Shown piece after piece: positions 24,386-32,257 of a stretch of 36,126 nucleotides of DNA (position 1 is the first letter of the stretch; every line of letters starts with the position of its first letter). Source of the stretch: Okeania sp. SIO3B5 (GTDB taxonomy: Bacteria > Cyanobacteriota > Cyanobacteriia > Cyanobacteriales > Microcoleaceae). Where the stretch lies: assembly GCF_010692555.1 (NCBI RefSeq), contig NZ_JAAHHG010000054.1:1-36126 (forward strand), given 5' to 3'. A model generated the notes under the pieces. The model saw nothing but the letters and a program-made list of their open reading frames with translations, was not told the DNA's origin and did not search any database. The position numbers and the translations under genes are program-made.

Positions 24386-25250
24386 ATGAAAGTTTGTTGT
24401 CTTGCTAATACAGGGGATTTTCTACCTGAAAGTTATCTGGATTCATCTTTATATCGTACTAAAGAAACTGAGTTTAATTTGATAGTTGGTAAAGAATATG
24501 TTGTCTATGCACTCTACATCTGGCAAAAAAAATATTTGGTATTATATTTGTGACGAACGTTTTACTTATTTTCCTATCAAAAATCCTGCACCTTTATTTC
24601 AGGTAATAGATTCTCGTCCTTCTAGATATTGGCGCATGGAATTAGCTGAGAATGGTTTATTTATTCTGGCATTTGAACATTGGTTTTCTCTGGCTAATTA
24701 TTATGAAAAACTGACTGATAAAGATGAAGAAGCAGTGTTAATTTTTGAGAAGTATAAAGAGTTAATAGATGCTGAAGTTTCTGAACCTTTACCTAAACCT
24801 TTGAGTGTGGAAAATTTGTTGGAAAGTAATTATAAAGCTACTATAGGAGATGACCTAGCAGCACTAATTGCCGTTCCTTTTGTAACTAAATATGTGGAAA
24901 AAATAGGGGAAGCTTTAGGGGAAAAGACCGTGAAACAGATGAATAAGTTTTGGCAACTAATACAACAAAAGCCTGCGGGAATTTTGCCTACTTTAAAATC
25001 TGCTGAAACAGAAGCTTTTCCTATTGATTTTTATCAGGCAATACAAGAGTTGGAGGCAGCTGCTAATCAAGACCCAGAAGTTAAGCAGGCTCTTATTGAT
25101 GTGGTTGAAGTTGCAAAACAGGAAGATTCAGAATATGTTAACAATCTTGAGTCTGAGGTTGAGAAAATTAAGTCTCAAGGAGTAACTGCTAAAAGCTCCA
25201 GGAGTTTTTTGATGGCAGCGAAGGAGTGGGGGAGTAGGGGAGTGGAGTAA
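24386..25250 (+). pseudogene. Frameshifted immunity-like protein fused to an EAD-like helical domain
   Basis: The ATG at 24386 starts MKVCCLANTGDFLPESYLD..., which fits an immunity-type protein and continues to ALYIWQKK at an A8 run (24525-24532), then stops at 24551. Dropping one A joins it to NIWYYICDERFTYFPIKNPAPLFQVIDS... in the next frame, giving a ~288-aa product. The TTG at 24486 is the only early start in the downstream frame and is unconvincing. The region ALIAVPFVTKYVEKIGEALGEKT...KQMNKFWQLIQQ, followed by acidic PEVKQAL repeats, resembles a small helical domain often found next to cyanobacterial STAND proteins (from memory). The last residues (EWGSRGVE) come from ggggagta repeats that supply the stop. 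Either a homopolymer error or slippage, or a true frameshift mutation. Confidence 0.6.
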
Positions 25251-25256
25251 ACGGAA

Positions 25257-25289
25257 GGCAAAAGTCAAAAGTCAAAAGTCAAAAGTAAG
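25257..25289. repeat. gtcaaaa heptamer array
   Basis: Four gtcaaaa-type units directly after the frameshifted gene; same unit as 20154-20270. The rest of the 277-bp gap to alaS (to 25402) shows no gene. Confidence 0.85.
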
Positions 25290-25402
25290 AATGTAAGGGA
25301 AGTTAAAAGTTAGAACTTAAGCAAGGAAACTACTTCAGAGTATGTAGACCATAAAGTAGAGACGTTGCACATAATGTCCCTACAGGGTTATGATTTTTTT
25401 AT

Positions 25403-25499
25403 CAGGACTTACGCACCCAAACAAGAAACTGGGTTTATTCCCATAATTTGTTTAAACTACCAGATTTCCTTGATCGACCAGGTTTCTGCGTGAGTCCTG
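25403..25499. mobile_element. 97-bp inverted-repeat element in the alaS leader (MITE-like)
   Basis: Left end caggacttacgca (25403-25415) and right end tgcgtgagtcctg (25487-25499) are inverted with one mismatch, and a second inner pair (aagaaactgg / ccaggtttct) is also inverted. This resembles dispersed cyanobacterial elements that start CAGGACTTACGC. It ends 28 bp before the alaS start, so alaS may be transcribed from within or across it. Confidence 0.7.
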
Positions 25500-25527
25500 A
25501 AATAACAAAAAAGGAAGAATTTAAGCT

Positions 25528-28152
25528 ATGTCTGCAAAAAAACTCACAGGTAACGAAATTCGACAAACATTTCTCGACTTTTACGCACAACGGGAACACA
25601 CTATTTTACCTAGTGCATCTCTAGTTCCCGAAGACCCCACAGTCTTACTAACTATTGCGGGAATGTTACCATTTAAACCCATATTTCTCGGACAACAACC
25701 CCGGAAATATCCCCGCGCTACCACTTCCCAAAAATGTATCCGCACTAACGATATTGAAAATGTTGGTCGCACTGCCAGACATCACACTTTTTTTGAGATG
25801 TTGGGTAATTTCAGTTTTGGAGACTATTTTAAACCAGAGGCGATCGCCTTTGCTTGGGAACTATCCACAAAAATCTTCGGTTTGCCTCCAGACCATTTAG
25901 TTGTCAGCGTATTCCGAGAAGATGATGAAGCATTTGCTATTTGGCGCGACAAAATTGGTATTCCCGCACACCGCATTCAACGGATGGATGAGGAAGATAA
26001 TTTTTGGGCATCTGGTCCGACAGGCCCCTGTGGCCCGTGTTCGGAAATTTATTACGACTTCCATCCAGAATTGGGAGATGAAAACATTGACTTGGAAGAC
26101 GACAGCAGGTTTATCGAATTTTATAATCTGGTATTCATGCAATACAACCGGGATGCAGAGGGAAATCTGACCCCATTGCAAAACAGAAATATTGATACGG
26201 GGATGGGGTTGGAAAGAATGGCGCAAATATTACAAAAAGTGCCGAATAATTATGAAACTGACCTGATTTTTCCCATTATTAAAACTGCTGCGGATATTGC
26301 TGGTATAGACTACAAAAAAAGTGATGACAAAACCAAAGTTTCCCTGAAAGTAATTGGGGACCATGTGCGAGCAGTAGCACATTTAATTGCCGATGGTGTC
26401 ACTGCATCTAATGTTGGCAGGGGTTATATTTTACGACGGTTAATTCGTCGGGTTGTGCGTCACGGACGTTTGATTGGCATTTTTGGGGAATTTACTTCAA
26501 AAGTTGCTGAGAAAGCGATCGCTCTTTCTGAGGATGTTTACCCTAATTTGCGGGAGAGGGAAAGTGCTATTAAAGCTGAGTTGCAACGGGAAGAGTCTCG
26601 CTTCTTGGAAACATTGGAGCGTGGTGAAAAATTGTTGGCGGAAATTATGGCAAAACCGGAAACTCAGAAAACCAAACAAATTTCTGGGGAAGATGCTTTC
26701 AAGTTATACGACACCTATGGTTTTCCACTGGAGTTGACTCAGGAAATAGCAGAAGAAAATGGTTTAACTGTTGATGTCAGTATGTTTGAAAAAGAAATGA
26801 AACTGGCACAAGAACGTTCTCAGTCAGCTCACGAAACTATTGACTTGACTGCTGAAGGTGGGGTAAAATTGGATGTTGACAAAACGGAATTTTTAGGGTA
26901 CACATATTTGACTTCCTCAGCGCAGGTAATGGCATTAGTAGCTGAAGGGGAACAGGTTGAGTCTGCGGAAGCGGGTACTCAAGTACAAGTGGTGCTTGAT
27001 CAAACACCCTTTTATGCTGAGTCTGGAGGTCAAATAGGCGATCGCGGTTATCTGAGTGGGGATAATGTGGTCGTGCGGATAGAAGATGTGCAGAAGCAGA
27101 ATAATATTTTTGTGCATTTCGGTCGCGTGGAAAGGGGTACGTTACAGTTAGGAATGACGGTGAATGCTCAAATAGATGCAGCTTGTCGTCGCAGAGCGCA
27201 AGCAAACCATACCGCAACACATTTGTTACAAGCTGCTTTGCGGTCTCTGGTAGATCAGTCTATTTCTCAAGCGGGTTCGTTGGTATCTTTTGACCGTTTG
27301 CGGTTTGATTTTAATTGTCCCCGGGGGTTGAAACCGGAGGAAGTGGAGCAAGTGGAAGCTCAGGTAAATAGTTGGATAGCTGAAGCACATCCGGCGACGG
27401 TTGCGGAAATGCCATTGGATGAGGCAAAGGCAAAGGGAGCTGTTGCTATGTTTGGTGAAAAGTATAGCGATGTAGTAAGGGTGGTTGACTATCCGGGAGT
27501 GTCGATGGAATTATGTGGGGGAACTCATGTGAATAATACGGGAGAAATTGGGGTGTTTAAAATTATTTCTGAAGCTGGTATTTCTTCTGGGGTGCGCCGT
27601 ATAGAAGCAGTTGCAGGTTTGGCAGTTTTAGATTATTTGAATGTCCGAGATGTTGTGGTTAAAGAATTGAGCGATCGCTTTAAGGCAAAACCGGAGGAGT
27701 TATCGGAGCGGGTGAGTAACTTGCAGCAGGAGTTGAAGGAGTCGCAAAAACAGTTGGAAGCGTTGAAAGGTGAGTTAGCAGTGGCTAAGTCTGACCAGTT
27801 ATTAGGAGATGCTGAGACTGTGGGTGAGTTTCAGATATTGGTAGCGGAAATGCCTGGTGTTGATGCGGAGGCGTTGAAAACTGCTGCGGAACGGTTACAA
27901 CAAAAGTTGGGCGAGAGTGCTGTGGTATTGGGTGCTGCTTCTGGGGAGAAAGTCAGTTTGGTTGCTGCTTTTAGTAAGTCTGTGAATAGTAAAGGTTTGC
28001 AAGCAGGGAAATTTATTGGAGGGATAGCTAAAATGTGTGGAGGAGGCGGCGGCGGGCGTCCGAATTTGGCGCAAGCAGGGGGTCGCGATCCGAGTAAGTT
28101 GAAGGAAGCGTTGGAGAGTGCGAAGGAGCAGTTAGTTGATGGGTTGAAGTAG
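25528..28152 (+). CDS. alaS: Alanine--tRNA ligase
   Basis: The 874-aa cytoplasmic enzyme charges tRNA-Ala with alanine. Order: class II catalytic core (N-terminal [50 protein letters not shown], the GMGLERM motif 3), tRNA-recognition helices, then the editing domain with zinc ligands H561 and H565 (HTATH), C663 and H667 (CGGTH), and a coiled-coil and C-Ala domain ending in a glycine-rich [15 protein letters not shown]. Length is normal. GGAAG precedes the ATG by ~10 nt. The gene appears intact and essential, is followed by a strong terminator, and forms a core-genome boundary between two accessory regions. Confidence 0.98.
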   Translation: MSAKKLTGNEIRQTFLDFYAQREHTILPSASLVPEDPTVLLTIAGMLPFKPIFLGQQPRKYPRATTSQKCIRTNDIENVGRTARHHTFFEMLGNFSFGDYFKPEAIAFAWELSTKIFGLPPDHLVVSVFREDDEAFAIWRDKIGIPAHRIQRMDEEDNFWASGPTGPCGPCSEIYYDFHPELGDENIDLEDDSRFIEFYNLVFMQYNRDAEGNLTPLQNRNIDTGMGLERMAQILQKVPNNYETDLIFPIIKTAADIAGIDYKKSDDKTKVSLKVIGDHVRAVAHLIADGVTASNVGRGYILRRLIRRVVRHGRLIGIFGEFTSKVAEKAIALSEDVYPNLRERESAIKAELQREESRFLETLERGEKLLAEIMAKPETQKTKQISGEDAFKLYDTYGFPLELTQEIAEENGLTVDVSMFEKEMKLAQERSQSAHETIDLTAEGGVKLDVDKTEFLGYTYLTSSAQVMALVAEGEQVESAEAGTQVQVVLDQTPFYAESGGQIGDRGYLSGDNVVVRIEDVQKQNNIFVHFGRVERGTLQLGMTVNAQIDAACRRRAQANHTATHLLQAALRSLVDQSISQAGSLVSFDRLRFDFNCPRGLKPEEVEQVEAQVNSWIAEAHPATVAEMPLDEAKAKGAVAMFGEKYSDVVRVVDYPGVSMELCGGTHVNNTGEIGVFKIISEAGISSGVRRIEAVAGLAVLDYLNVRDVVVKELSDRFKAKPEELSERVSNLQQELKESQKQLEALKGELAVAKSDQLLGDAETVGEFQILVAEMPGVDAEALKTAAERLQQKLGESAVVLGAASGEKVSLVAAFSKSVNSKGLQAGKFIGGIAKMCGGGGGGRPNLAQAGGRDPSKLKEALESAKEQLVDGLK

Positions 28153-28165
28153 GTTATAGTTTTTG

Positions 28166-28192
28166 AGGTGGGTATACCCCACCTTTTTTTTT
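28166..28192 (+). terminator. Intrinsic terminator after alaS
   Basis: aggtggg, a 5-base loop and cccacct form a perfect 7-bp stem followed at once by nine T residues. It starts 14 bp after the alaS stop codon. Confidence 0.88.
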
Positions 28193-28262
28193 CCTAAAGT
28201 TTTGTAGTAATATGAATAAAATTTTTCTAGAAATTTTTAAGTACAGATAGTCAATATAAATA

Positions 28263-29141
28263 ATGGCAGATTTTGGTTATAAAATTGATTTTGCAAGAGA
28301 TACAGAAGACCCTGGAAGAGTATTTCGTGCTATGTTGGGACTCATAGAATTTTCCAAAGTAACAGATAATACTTTAATTAAATATCTTGATGTTGAAATT
28401 GAGTCTAATTTAGTATTAGAGAATATACAGCAAGGCTCATTTATTGTTTGGTTCAAAAACATTTTAAAGCCTGTTGATGCTAACCAAAAAATAAATGTTA
28501 AATCTATTTGTTCATATCTGGGAATAGGAAAGCTTGATATTATTAAATTCATTAATGATAGAAATACAATAAATAATCGTTCTGAAATATTAGAGTTACA
28601 AGAAATACTAAAAGAATCAGCACAAGAAACTGAAAGTAATCCTTTGGATATTTATACAGCACCAAGCGACGAAGAGTTATTATTAATTATAGATAAGTTG
28701 CACAAACCAAATTATGAACTTCAAGAAGCAGATAAACTATATTATCTAACTCGAAACTCAAATTTTCCTATTAACCGTAATTTTTCTCTTTCTGAAGAAT
28801 CTAAGGAAAATTTAGTATTCAAAGATATTATTAAAGATGATCGTGAAATGATTTTAAAAGTCAAAAAACTTGATTTACTTGGCCAATCAAAATGGGAATT
28901 TAAACATGGAAAAAGTAGAATCGAAGCAAAAGTTGCTGACTTAAAATGGTTAGAATCTTTTAAAAATAGAGACATTGTTATTTTTCCTGGTGACGCAATA
29001 AAAGCCATCGTTGAAGTTATTGAGAAGTATGATTTTAGCGGAGAATTAGTCTCAAGTCAGTATACTATCAAGGAAGTTATTGGGATTATACCTCCACCCC
29101 CACCGCCAGGAACCCAATTATCTCTTTTCCCTGATGAATAA
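28263..29141 (+). CDS. Hypothetical protein with Pro6 linker and C-terminal QLSLF motif
   Basis: The 292-aa product is not recognised as a member of any family I can name. The C-terminal half (KWEFKHGKSRIEAKVADLKWLESFKNRDIVIFPGDAIKAIVEV) is predicted mixed alpha/beta and looks well ordered. It ends in PPPPPPGT followed by QLSLF (285-289) and PDE. QL(S/D)LF is the consensus pentapeptide by which bacterial proteins bind the DNA polymerase sliding clamp (DnaN), and a flexible proline linker before a terminal motif is a common arrangement. Clamp binding is therefore a reasonable inference but unproven. The gene follows the alaS terminator and is convergent, 32 bp apart, with the PIN toxin gene. 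No clear ribosome-binding site. Alternative: a chance motif in a hypothetical protein. Confidence 0.75.
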   Translation: MADFGYKIDFARDTEDPGRVFRAMLGLIEFSKVTDNTLIKYLDVEIESNLVLENIQQGSFIVWFKNILKPVDANQKINVKSICSYLGIGKLDIIKFINDRNTINNRSEILELQEILKESAQETESNPLDIYTAPSDEELLLIIDKLHKPNYELQEADKLYYLTRNSNFPINRNFSLSEESKENLVFKDIIKDDREMILKVKKLDLLGQSKWEFKHGKSRIEAKVADLKWLESFKNRDIVIFPGDAIKAIVEVIEKYDFSGELVSSQYTIKEVIGIIPPPPPPGTQLSLFPDE

Positions 29142-29173
29142 TAAACAATATTTTTAGTTGTTTAATTAAAAAA

Positions 29174-29650
29174 CTAAGATTTAATATCCCGCCAATTTTG
29201 AGCATATTCTCCCACAAATATTTTCAAGTGTTTAATATTAGTAGTAGCAACATATATTTCTCTCCCAGGAGATTCTTGACAGAGAATATTCCATTGAGCG
29301 GAAATAATCATATCTGCATCAATATTTTGATTATCAGTTGTCGGGATATGATTTTGTCGTGCCTCAGCCCAAAACTCAGCAGCTTTGTTCATAACTTCTG
29401 TTGTAAGTGGGAGAAAATCTACTACATCCTTAAGACTATCTAATCTTTGTAGACTTTTACTTTTAATCCGAATTAATTCTCGTCTAACCTCATAATCAGA
29501 AATTTGAGAAGTTACTACATATCTGCTTTTTGCTAATAGCTCATATAGCCATTCATTACATTGGGCAATTTCATTATATTTCGTTTGAGAAATATCTTTA
29601 ACTGGACTAGCAAGTAAATCAAGCACTCCTGAATCTAAAATTACAATCAT
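29174..29650 (-). CDS. PIN-domain protein, putative VapC-like toxin
   Basis: The 158-aa protein shows the PIN nuclease pattern: D6 in ILDSG, acidic E54/E58 in the second helix region, D111 and D113 in NIDADMIISAQ, and a VATTNIKHL strand (T136-N138) like the C-terminal PIN ATxNxxH motif. PIN toxins are metal-dependent ribonucleases that cleave tRNA or rRNA. It starts 2 nt after the stop of the 247-aa gene upstream on the same strand, with a GGAGA ahead of the ATG, so the two genes form a probable toxin-antitoxin operon. The fourth acidic position is Asn, which some active PIN proteins share. Target RNA unknown. Confidence 0.8.
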   Translation of the reverse strand: MIVILDSGVLDLLASPVKDISQTKYNEIAQCNEWLYELLAKSRYVVTSQISDYEVRRELIRIKSKSLQRLDSLKDVVDFLPLTTEVMNKAAEFWAEARQNHIPTTDNQNIDADMIISAQWNILCQESPGREIYVATTNIKHLKIFVGEYAQNWRDIKS

Positions 29651-29652
29651 AA

Positions 29653-30396
29653 CTATAAATTTTCTCCATTGTATTCTCTTTTAATTTCTTCCATTCTGGC
29701 TTTTGCCCAAGCCATAGCAGGTTTATTTTTCTCTAATTGCTCTTCGGGAGTACGCCCCAAATGTTTTAAATATGGCAATAAAATTCCCTTCTCTGAATTA
29801 TATATTTCTGTTGCCTTATTTAACAAATATTGACTTTTATCCCATAACTTAGAAGTAGATTTTGATTTTCTCAATTCAATTGCTTTAGCTACAGCTTTTG
29901 GAATTATCAAAAAAGACTTTTGATACTTACTAAATAAATCTTCTTTTTTTTGTAGGGAAGGCAAAATTAATCTCAATCTAATTAACAAACCTTGCAATCC
30001 GTTACATTTAGAACTTGCCTCAGTAAAACTATAAGCTATTTTTCTAAAATATTGACGACTTTCTCCTGAAAATATATCCCAACAAGATTCAATACCAGCA
30101 GCTAATTTCTCTATCTTATCCACATACTTATTTATATCTTTAGGGATATCATTTTTAAATTCAATTTCTGTATTAATTGCCTCCAAATATTTTATCGTGC
30201 CTGCCATCATTTCCTGTAAAGTTACCTCTGTACTCTGACCTTTGAGAGCAGCAACTTCTCGAAAAAACTCCTGTACTTCATCAGTTAATGAATTAGGGGA
30301 AATACAATTTTCTAAAAACGATTTTACTTTCTCAATATTGTCTTCTGTCCGTTTAAGAGCTTCTGTTTCTTGCTGTGAAGTTAGTCCATTAAGCAT
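29653..30396 (-). CDS. Putative antitoxin of the PIN operon, unusually large
   Basis: A 247-aa protein from the ATG at 30396, chosen because AAGGAG lies ~9 nt upstream. A GTG 24 nt earlier would place that Shine-Dalgarno sequence inside the coding region. The protein is almost wholly helical and charged and has no recognisable DNA-binding motif. Its C terminus (RTPEEQLEKNKPAMAWAKARMEEI) looks like the toxin-wrapping tails of PIN antitoxins (RNxxAxxxLxxW-like). The PIN gene follows after 2 nt. Typical VapB antitoxins are 70-90 aa, so this would be a different antitoxin type or a protein with an added ~150-residue helical domain. No domain is recognised. Antitoxin role inferred from position. 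Confidence 0.6.
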   Translation of the reverse strand: MLNGLTSQQETEALKRTEDNIEKVKSFLENCISPNSLTDEVQEFFREVAALKGQSTEVTLQEMMAGTIKYLEAINTEIEFKNDIPKDINKYVDKIEKLAAGIESCWDIFSGESRQYFRKIAYSFTEASSKCNGLQGLLIRLRLILPSLQKKEDLFSKYQKSFLIIPKAVAKAIELRKSKSTSKLWDKSQYLLNKATEIYNSEKGILLPYLKHLGRTPEEQLEKNKPAMAWAKARMEEIKREYNGENL

Positions 30397-30539
30397 TTTA
30401 TTTTTCTCCTTCCAAGACACTAAACTATGATTATTCTATTTTATACCGTTGTTGCCAGAAATTACAATATTTTCAAAAATGTTTTGATATCTATTAAGAA
30501 CATTATAGACGTTCGTTAATTGCAATTTGGAACGAGTAA

Positions 30540-30659
30540 ATTACAGAATTAGCTGACCTCAGAGATGCTGAAGTTAAAGTATTAAATAGAGCAGTTTTAT
30601 TTCTTGGTTTTGTAGCTATTATATCAGCAATAGATGTGATATTAGCATCAAGACTTGAA
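30540..30659 (+). pseudogene. Remnant of a small membrane protein
   Basis: An open frame without a start codon, from a TAA at 30537-30539 to the TAA at 30657-30659, encodes ELADLRDAEVKVLNRAVLFL, then GFVAIISAIDVILASRLE: a charged helix and a single transmembrane segment. Codon use and the hydrophobic pattern look gene-like, but there is no ATG, GTG or TTG near the start. It is probably the 3' end of a decayed gene in the 430-bp gap between the PIN operon and the UPF0175 gene. A chance frame is possible. Confidence 0.35.
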
Positions 30660-30689
30660 TAAGTTGTCTTATTTGATTGAGACTATCAA

Positions 30690-30809
30690 CCTATTGACAT
30701 ATATGAAAAGGTAGAGATATCGCCAAATCGATCCCAAAAATCATCCGTACATCCGTGCCATAATCAGTGTCTAGCTACTAGGGAGCGATCGCCAATAATA
30801 TGTTAAAAT
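30690..30809. repeat. 120-bp dispersed repeat upstream of UPF0175-DUF3368 (copy 1)
   Basis: Runs from cctattgacatatatgaaaa through aaaaatcatccgtacatcc and gccataatcagtgtctag to a GCGATCGC and aataatatgttaaaat. It is nearly identical to 33669-33787 (upstream of the MazEF-like pair), and its core recurs at 35908-35964; a partial copy is near 34619-34655. It contains a TTGACA -35-like hexamer at its left end. It lies ~50 bp before the antitoxin start. Confidence 0.85.
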
Positions 30810-30860
30810 ATATATCAGTCTATTTGCACTATTCCAGAATCAAAAGGAGGTAAGAAAAAA

Positions 30861-31106
30861 ATGAGTGTGGTTATTCCTGATGACGTGCTGAGAGCAGCTA
30901 GAATGTCTGAAGCACAATTAAAGTTAGAAATTGCCATTATGTTATTTCAACAAGATAAAATTAGTATTGGTAAAGCTCGTCGTTTAGCTGGAATTAATTT
31001 GTTAGAGTTTCAGCGGGAAATTGCTGAACGCGGTATTTGTATCCATTATGATGTTGAGGAGTTTGAGGAGGATATCAAAACTTTGCAGGAAATGGGTAGG
31101 TTATGA
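30861..31106 (+). CDS. UPF0175 family antitoxin
   Basis: An 81-aa protein of the UPF0175 family: PDDVLRAARMSEAQLKLEIAIMLFQQDKISIGKARRLAGINLLEFQREIAERG. The GKARRLAGI helix-turn-helix-like segment is typical. These proteins pair with DUF3368 PIN toxins. A strong AAGGAGG Shine-Dalgarno (30844-30850) lies 10 nt before the ATG. The stop overlaps the toxin start by 4 nt (ATGA), so toxin and antitoxin are translationally coupled. It probably autoregulates the operon. The upstream 120-bp repeat is shared with another TA locus. Confidence 0.88.
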   Translation: MSVVIPDDVLRAARMSEAQLKLEIAIMLFQQDKISIGKARRLAGINLLEFQREIAERGICIHYDVEEFEEDIKTLQEMGRL

Positions 31107-31591
31107 TTGTTGTCAGTGATACTTCACCTATTACTAATTTGTCAGCAGTGGGAGCTTTGGAACTTCTGCATCAACTTTACGATCGCGTCATTATTCCTCA
31201 AGCAGTTTATGATGAAATGACTTCCTTGGGATATCAAGTACCCGGTACGGTTGAGGTGCAAACTTTAGATTGGATCGAAAATCGGACAGTTGAAAATCGC
31301 CAAGAAGTTGAAGAGTTGCAGGTTGATTTAGATATAGGAGAAGCAGAAGCGATTATTTTAGCTTTAGAACTGGATGCAGATTTGTTGCTGATTGATGAAC
31401 GTAGAGGAAGAAGGGTAGCTTTGGAGTTGGGAGTCAGGAAAATAAGTGGGTTGTTAGCTGTATTGCAGGAAGCTAAGAGAAAAGGTTTAATTTTAGAAAT
31501 TAAGCCAATTTTGGATCGGTTGATTTCTGAAAATAATTTTCGGATTAGTGTTAGCCTCTATAATAAGGTTTTACAATTTGCTGGCGAGTGA
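31103..31591 (+). CDS. DUF3368 PIN-domain toxin
   Basis: A 162-aa PIN-fold protein of the DUF3368 family, partner of the UPF0175 antitoxin. Conserved residues: D6 in VVSDTSPI, E38 in YDEM, E80 and E82 in DIGEAEAIILA, and D98 in LLIDERRGR. The C-terminal ISGLLAVLQEAKRKGLI segment is a DUF3368 hallmark. It is a predicted ribonuclease toxin; target unknown. Complete length, start ATG in the 4-nt overlap with the antitoxin. No truncation is seen, so the pair is probably functional. Confidence 0.9.
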   Translation: MIVVSDTSPITNLSAVGALELLHQLYDRVIIPQAVYDEMTSLGYQVPGTVEVQTLDWIENRTVENRQEVEELQVDLDIGEAEAIILALELDADLLLIDERRGRRVALELGVRKISGLLAVLQEAKRKGLILEIKPILDRLISENNFRISVSLYNKVLQFAGE

Positions 31592-31692
31592 AGTTGTGTT
31601 GGTTTAATAGTGATCGTTCCTAAAATCTGCTTGGTTTGGGAAGGAGTGATCGCTCAGTTGAGTATAAATCTTCTTTTAGCAAAATTTCCTTT

Positions 31693-32058
31693 TTAGTCTG
31701 GAAGATCTGAATAATCATTAAAGTAATCTATTACTATATCTCCAAATTCTAATGTAGATATCATACCTACTATTGACTTGGCTTTCCATCCAACGCCAGG
31801 GATTAAATCAAGGATGCCATGAGCAACCTTATGGCCATTAAGATAATTAGGCATAACTGTCTCAATTATCTCCTTGGCTTCGGTTCTATCTAAGTAAACA
31901 TCAAAGATAGATCCAACTTCGATAACCAGTGAGATAGCACCTTTATCCATTACTAGGTGTGCAAGTGGAAGCAAATCCACTACTCCAAATCCTAGAGCCC
32001 ATTTCTTAACAGCCCAATTTGCTTCTCTTCTTGCTATTTGTTTACAGCACGCTGCCAT
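31693..32058 (-). CDS. Hypothetical small amphipathic protein, DUF697-like
   Basis: A 121-aa protein not firmly recognised. The region VKKWALGFGVVDLLPLAHLVMDKGAISLVIEVGSIFDVYLDRTEAKEII resembles the glycine/hydrophobic segment of DUF697-type proteins (a hydrophobic ...PlaD...vmikeia.iygv pattern), which may insert in membranes. A second stretch AHGILDLIPGVGWKAKSIVGMIS is also glycine-rich and hydrophobic. It is probably membrane-active or membrane-associated. It is divergent from the HTH/NB-ARC gene, with ~200 bp between. No operon partner. Could be a small effector of the neighbouring NTPase, but this is speculation. Confidence 0.55.
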   Translation of the reverse strand: MAACCKQIARREANWAVKKWALGFGVVDLLPLAHLVMDKGAISLVIEVGSIFDVYLDRTEAKEIIETVMPNYLNGHKVAHGILDLIPGVGWKAKSIVGMISTLEFGDIVIDYFNDYSDLPD

Positions 32059-32141
32059 ATTTTAACTGCTACCCTTTTTATGAGTTTTTTTGCACTTTAA
32101 TTTTATTTCGTCATTTTAGTTTTGCCCACTCTCAGCAAGTA

Positions 32142-32204
32142 CATTTAGTACCCAATTTTTATCACTATTTTGAACTAATTTAGTACATTTAGTATATTTA
32201 GTTG
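32142..32204. promoter_or_regulatory. atttagt repeats in the divergent promoter region
   Basis: Four occurrences of an atttagt/atttagtac motif: about 32142-32151, then three in a row within 32176-32204 (aatttagtac, atttagta, atttagttg). They lie in the ~200-bp region between the divergent genes at 32058 and 32258, ~55 bp before the HTH/NB-ARC start. Candidate operator repeats, possibly for the HTH protein itself; they may instead be another heptamer tract. Confidence 0.4.
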
Positions 32205-32257
32205 AAAAAGTATATTTCACAGGATAGACTGGACTAAATATTTATTAGTATCTACCT

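Noticed and set aside
24486-24500. TTG start for an independent 254-aa gene
   Set aside because: Residues before the A8 run in this frame are unlike the family; the good N terminus lies in the other frame from 24386, indicating a frameshift instead.
30397-30420. GTG start giving a 255-aa product for the large putative antitoxin
   Set aside because: The AAGGAG Shine-Dalgarno lies inside this extension and is properly spaced for the ATG at 30396.
30431-30539. Possible promoter or small RNA in the spacer upstream of the PIN operon
   Set aside because: AT-rich sequence with no convincing -35/-10 pair, hairpin or terminator.
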